A stretch of 7,825 nt of DNA. It comes from Roseiarcus sp. Lineage in GTDB: Bacteria > Pseudomonadota > Alphaproteobacteria > Rhizobiales > Beijerinckiaceae. Position 1 is the first letter of the stretch. Each line of letters starts with the position of its first letter. The notes below the pieces were generated by a model. The model was not told the origin of the DNA and searched no databases. It saw only the letters and a list, made by a program, of their open reading frames with translations. Shown piece by piece: positions 6,165 to 7,825 of the stretch. The DNA is taken from positions 1 to 7,825 of the forward strand of contig JASLHV010000052.1 of the NCBI GenBank assembly GCA_030153205.1, written 5' to 3'. The translations under genes were made by a program, and so were the position numbers.

Positions 6165-7017
6165 GACGCGATTGCAAACGCAAGCCAGTTACGCCGCGCG
6201 CCTCGACCGCGTCGTGGACCATATCTACGACCACCTCGATGAAGACGTTTCTCTTGATCGTCTTGCCCAAGTCGCATGTCTCTCGCCTTATCACTGGCAT
6301 CGCATCTACACGGCGATGCGCGGCGAGACGGTCGCGGCGACTGTCAAGCGTCTGCGCTTGCTGCGCGCGGCGGATCGACTCGCCAATTCGAATACGTCGG
6401 TCAAGGCGATTGCGGCGAGCGCGGGTTACGAGGCGGTCGAATCCTTCGCCCGAGCCTTCAAGGAAGCCTATCGGAGATCGCCGGCCGATTATCGCGCCCA
6501 TGGAAGCCATGCAGCGTATAAGAAAGCCCATGCGGCGCGTGACGTCTTGGGATTTCCTGTCTCTGTCGAGGAAATACCCGCAATCCGCTGCGCCAGCATC
6601 GCCCATACCGGGCCGTATATTCAAATTGACCGAGCAATGGGGCGCCTGTTCGAGCGCCTCGCTGAGCAAGGTTTGCTCACAGAGAAAATGCCGATGATCG
6701 GCTTGTTTCTAGACGATCCGGACACGACGGAACCCGCAAAATTGCGGTCGAGGGCCTGCGTCCCTATTCCACAACCGATCGATTGCGGGACTTCTCTCGA
6801 AGAGACGCATTTGCGCGGCGGTCTCTATGCGAGACTCCGGTACAAGGGCCCTTACGCAGATATGAAGGACGCCTACCGCTGGTTGATGGGCGTTTGGCTA
6901 CCGAATTCCGGTCATGAAGCCGCCGACGCGCCGATCTTCGAAGCCTATATCAACAATCCGGTCGAGACGCCGCCGAATGAATTGTTGACGGATATCCATC
7001 TTCCGCTGGACACCTGA
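6163..7017 (+). CDS. AraC-family transcriptional regulator with C-terminal GyrI-like effector domain
   Basis: This 284-residue regulator has its DNA-binding domain first. The two AraC helix-turn-helix units lie at about 32-52 (LDRLAQVACLSPYHWHRIY) and 80-102 (VKAIAASAGYEAVESFARAF), followed by the family end motif RRSPADYR at 104-111. After a short linker, residues from about 131 to 284 look like the GyrI/SbmC effector-binding domain: VSVEEIPAIRCASIAHTGPY, and later LRYKGPYADMKDAYRWLMGVWLP. The carboxy end ETPPNELLTDIHLPL, a Pro-rich turn then a closing strand, is typical. Rob of E. coli has the same domain order, and such regulators sense small, often cationic or amphipathic compounds and control stress or efflux genes. 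The ATG at 6163 has AAGAGG at 6145-6150. The DUF1801 gene follows almost directly. The regulon is unknown. Confidence 0.93.
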   Translation: MTRLQTQASYAARLDRVVDHIYDHLDEDVSLDRLAQVACLSPYHWHRIYTAMRGETVAATVKRLRLLRAADRLANSNTSVKAIAASAGYEAVESFARAFKEAYRRSPADYRAHGSHAAYKKAHAARDVLGFPVSVEEIPAIRCASIAHTGPYIQIDRAMGRLFERLAEQGLLTEKMPMIGLFLDDPDTTEPAKLRSRACVPIPQPIDCGTSLEETHLRGGLYARLRYKGPYADMKDAYRWLMGVWLPNSGHEAADAPIFEAYINNPVETPPNELLTDIHLPLDT

Positions 7018-7028
7018 GCTTGAGCTCG

Positions 7029-7451
7029 ATGAAGACTCCCATAAAGCCGCGGGACGTCGAGGCGGCTTTTGCAGCCTATCCGCGCGCCGTCGCTGCGAAG
7101 CTGGAGATCATACGTCGGTTGATCTTGGAGACGGCTGCGGCGACCGACGGAGTCGGCGCTCTGATCGAGACCTTGAAATGGGGAGAGCCGGCTTATCTCA
7201 CCGGAGAATCCGGCAGCGGGAGCACGATCCGTCTCGGCTGGCCGCGCGGTCAGTCGGAACACTGCGCCGTTTATTTCAATTGCCGAACGTCTCTTGTCTC
7301 GACTTTTCGGGAAATGTTCCCAAACGAATTGATGTTCTCGGGCGACCGCGCGATCTTGTTGGACGTCGCCAAGCCGGTACCGACAAAGCCCTTGGCGATA
7401 TGTCTCAGTCTTGCGCTCACCTACCATCGCGACAAGCGGCGAAGCGCCTGA
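7029..7451 (+). CDS. DUF1801 domain protein (YdhG-like)
   Basis: This is a small soluble protein of 140 residues from the ATG at 7029, or 143 from an in-frame TTG at 7020. It resembles DUF1801/YdhG proteins: a helical start (AAFAAYPRAVAAKLEIIRRLIL), the characteristic ETLKWGEPAYL segment, a strand region ending in HCAVYFNC, and a late FPNELMFSGDRAILL stretch. The molecular function of the family is not established; the fold resembles the small YdhG-like domains found as single proteins in many bacteria. I prefer ATG 7029 because TTG starts are rare, but neither has a strong Shine-Dalgarno. The TTG lies 2 bases after the regulator stop, so it is very probably in one transcript with the AraC/GyrI gene. 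Its stop is 12 bases from the stop of the convergent deacetylase gene. Confidence 0.85.
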   Translation: MKTPIKPRDVEAAFAAYPRAVAAKLEIIRRLILETAAATDGVGALIETLKWGEPAYLTGESGSGSTIRLGWPRGQSEHCAVYFNCRTSLVSTFREMFPNELMFSGDRAILLDVAKPVPTKPLAICLSLALTYHRDKRRSA

Positions 7452-7463
7452 GCCGAGGGCGCT

Positions 7464-7825
7464 CTACCTTCCGCGAAACCCCTGAACAAAGTTCGGCGCG
7501 GCTTCCGCGACGGCGGCCAGCGAATAGCCGCCTTCCTGCACGATCACCGTGGGCAATCGCAAGGCCGCAAGAATCTCGCCGATACGCCCATAGGCGTCGC
7601 CCGTCACGGCAAGTTTCGACAGAGGATCGTCGCGATGCGCGTCCCAGCCCGCCGAGACGACAAGCGCCTCGGCGCGGAAGCGTAAGGCCGCCTCGGCGAT
7701 CCGTCGTACCGCAGTTAGAAATTCCGCGTCGCCGCAGCCTTGCGCGAGAGGCAGATTCAAATTGAACCCTTCGCCCGCGCCAGCGCCGCGTTCATCGGCG
7801 TAGCCGGCGAAATGCGGATAATAGG
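7464..7825 (-). CDS. Histone deacetylase-family / acetylpolyamine amidohydrolase-like protein (C-terminal part)
   Basis: The gene enters from the right edge, reads leftward and stops at TAG (7466-7464). The 119 visible residues begin YYPHFAGYADERGAGAG and continue FNLNLPLAQGCGD, a segment highly typical of bacterial class II deacetylases, without interruption. VVSAGWDAHRDDPLS contains the Asp of the DPL motif that supplies a zinc ligand, and IVQEGGYSLAAVAEA holds the Gly-Gly-Tyr turn with the catalytic-site tyrosine, so the end of the active site looks intact. The upstream part with the other zinc ligands (Asp-x-His) is outside the window. Bacterial members remove acyl groups from polyamines, acetoin-related compounds or protein lysines; which applies cannot be told here. 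There is no alternative internal start worth using, because the conserved FNLN motif lies upstream of the nearest TTG at 7760. Confidence 0.93.
   Translation of the reverse strand, partial: YYPHFAGYADERGAGAGEGFNLNLPLAQGCGDAEFLTAVRRIAEAALRFRAEALVVSAGWDAHRDDPLSKLAVTGDAYGRIGEILAALRLPTVIVQEGGYSLAAVAEAAPNFVQGFRGR

Noticed and set aside
6094..6669. Minus-strand frame of 191 codons opposite the AraC-type regulator
   Set aside because: The plus strand encodes both HTH motifs and the effector domain; the antisense product has no family features.
7464..7760. A complete small minus-strand gene starting at TTG 7760
   Set aside because: The frame stays open to the window edge, and the upstream residues (GYADERGAGAGEGFN) are conserved deacetylase sequence, so the TTG is an internal leucine codon.
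7178..7765. Plus-strand frame of 195 codons spanning the DUF1801 end and the deacetylase gene
   Set aside because: It crosses two real genes in the wrong frame or strand, and its product is an Arg/Ser/Pro-rich shadow.

Overview
The window is GC-rich, densely coded DNA whose gene types and codon use suggest an alphaproteobacterium, probably Hyphomicrobiales (Rhizobiales) and possibly the Beijerinckiaceae/Methylocystaceae side. The taxonomic call is an inference from protein style and base composition; there is no rRNA or other marker here. Nine protein genes are complete or nearly so, and two of the genes are cut by the window edges. No tRNA, rRNA, CRISPR array, insertion sequence or phage gene is visible, and no stretch longer than about 110 bases is without a gene.

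Bases 2-5454 form a tight plus-strand gene train. It holds the C-terminal part of an ABC-transporter substrate-binding protein of the NMT1/SsuA type, an ABC ATPase (GTG start), an inner-membrane permease (GTG start), a cytosine-deaminase-like amidohydrolase, an FAD-linked oxidase with the GlcD/PCMH fold, and a flavodoxin-fold NAD(P)H:quinone-type reductase. Gaps are -4 to 43 bases, with a 1-base gap before the amidohydrolase and an ATGA overlap before the oxidase. This reads as one operon: import of a small, probably nitrogen-containing compound, hydrolytic deamination or ring opening, and oxidation by flavoenzymes. The substrate cannot be named from the sequence. This is the most interesting unit of the window.

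Bases 5525-6055 encode a HAD-superfamily phosphatase of the GmhB (heptose bisphosphate phosphatase) type whose usual zinc-ligand cysteines are mostly absent. It lies 70 bases downstream on the same strand and may be read through from the operon.

Bases 6056-7451 hold a short leader rich in inverted repeats, then an AraC-type regulator fused to a GyrI-like ligand-binding domain, followed at once by a DUF1801 protein. The two are probably co-transcribed. The leader can fold around the regulator's ribosome-binding site and start codon.

Bases 7464-7825, on the minus strand, are the C-terminal part of a histone-deacetylase-family deacetylase. It converges on the DUF1801 gene with only 12 bases between the stop codons.
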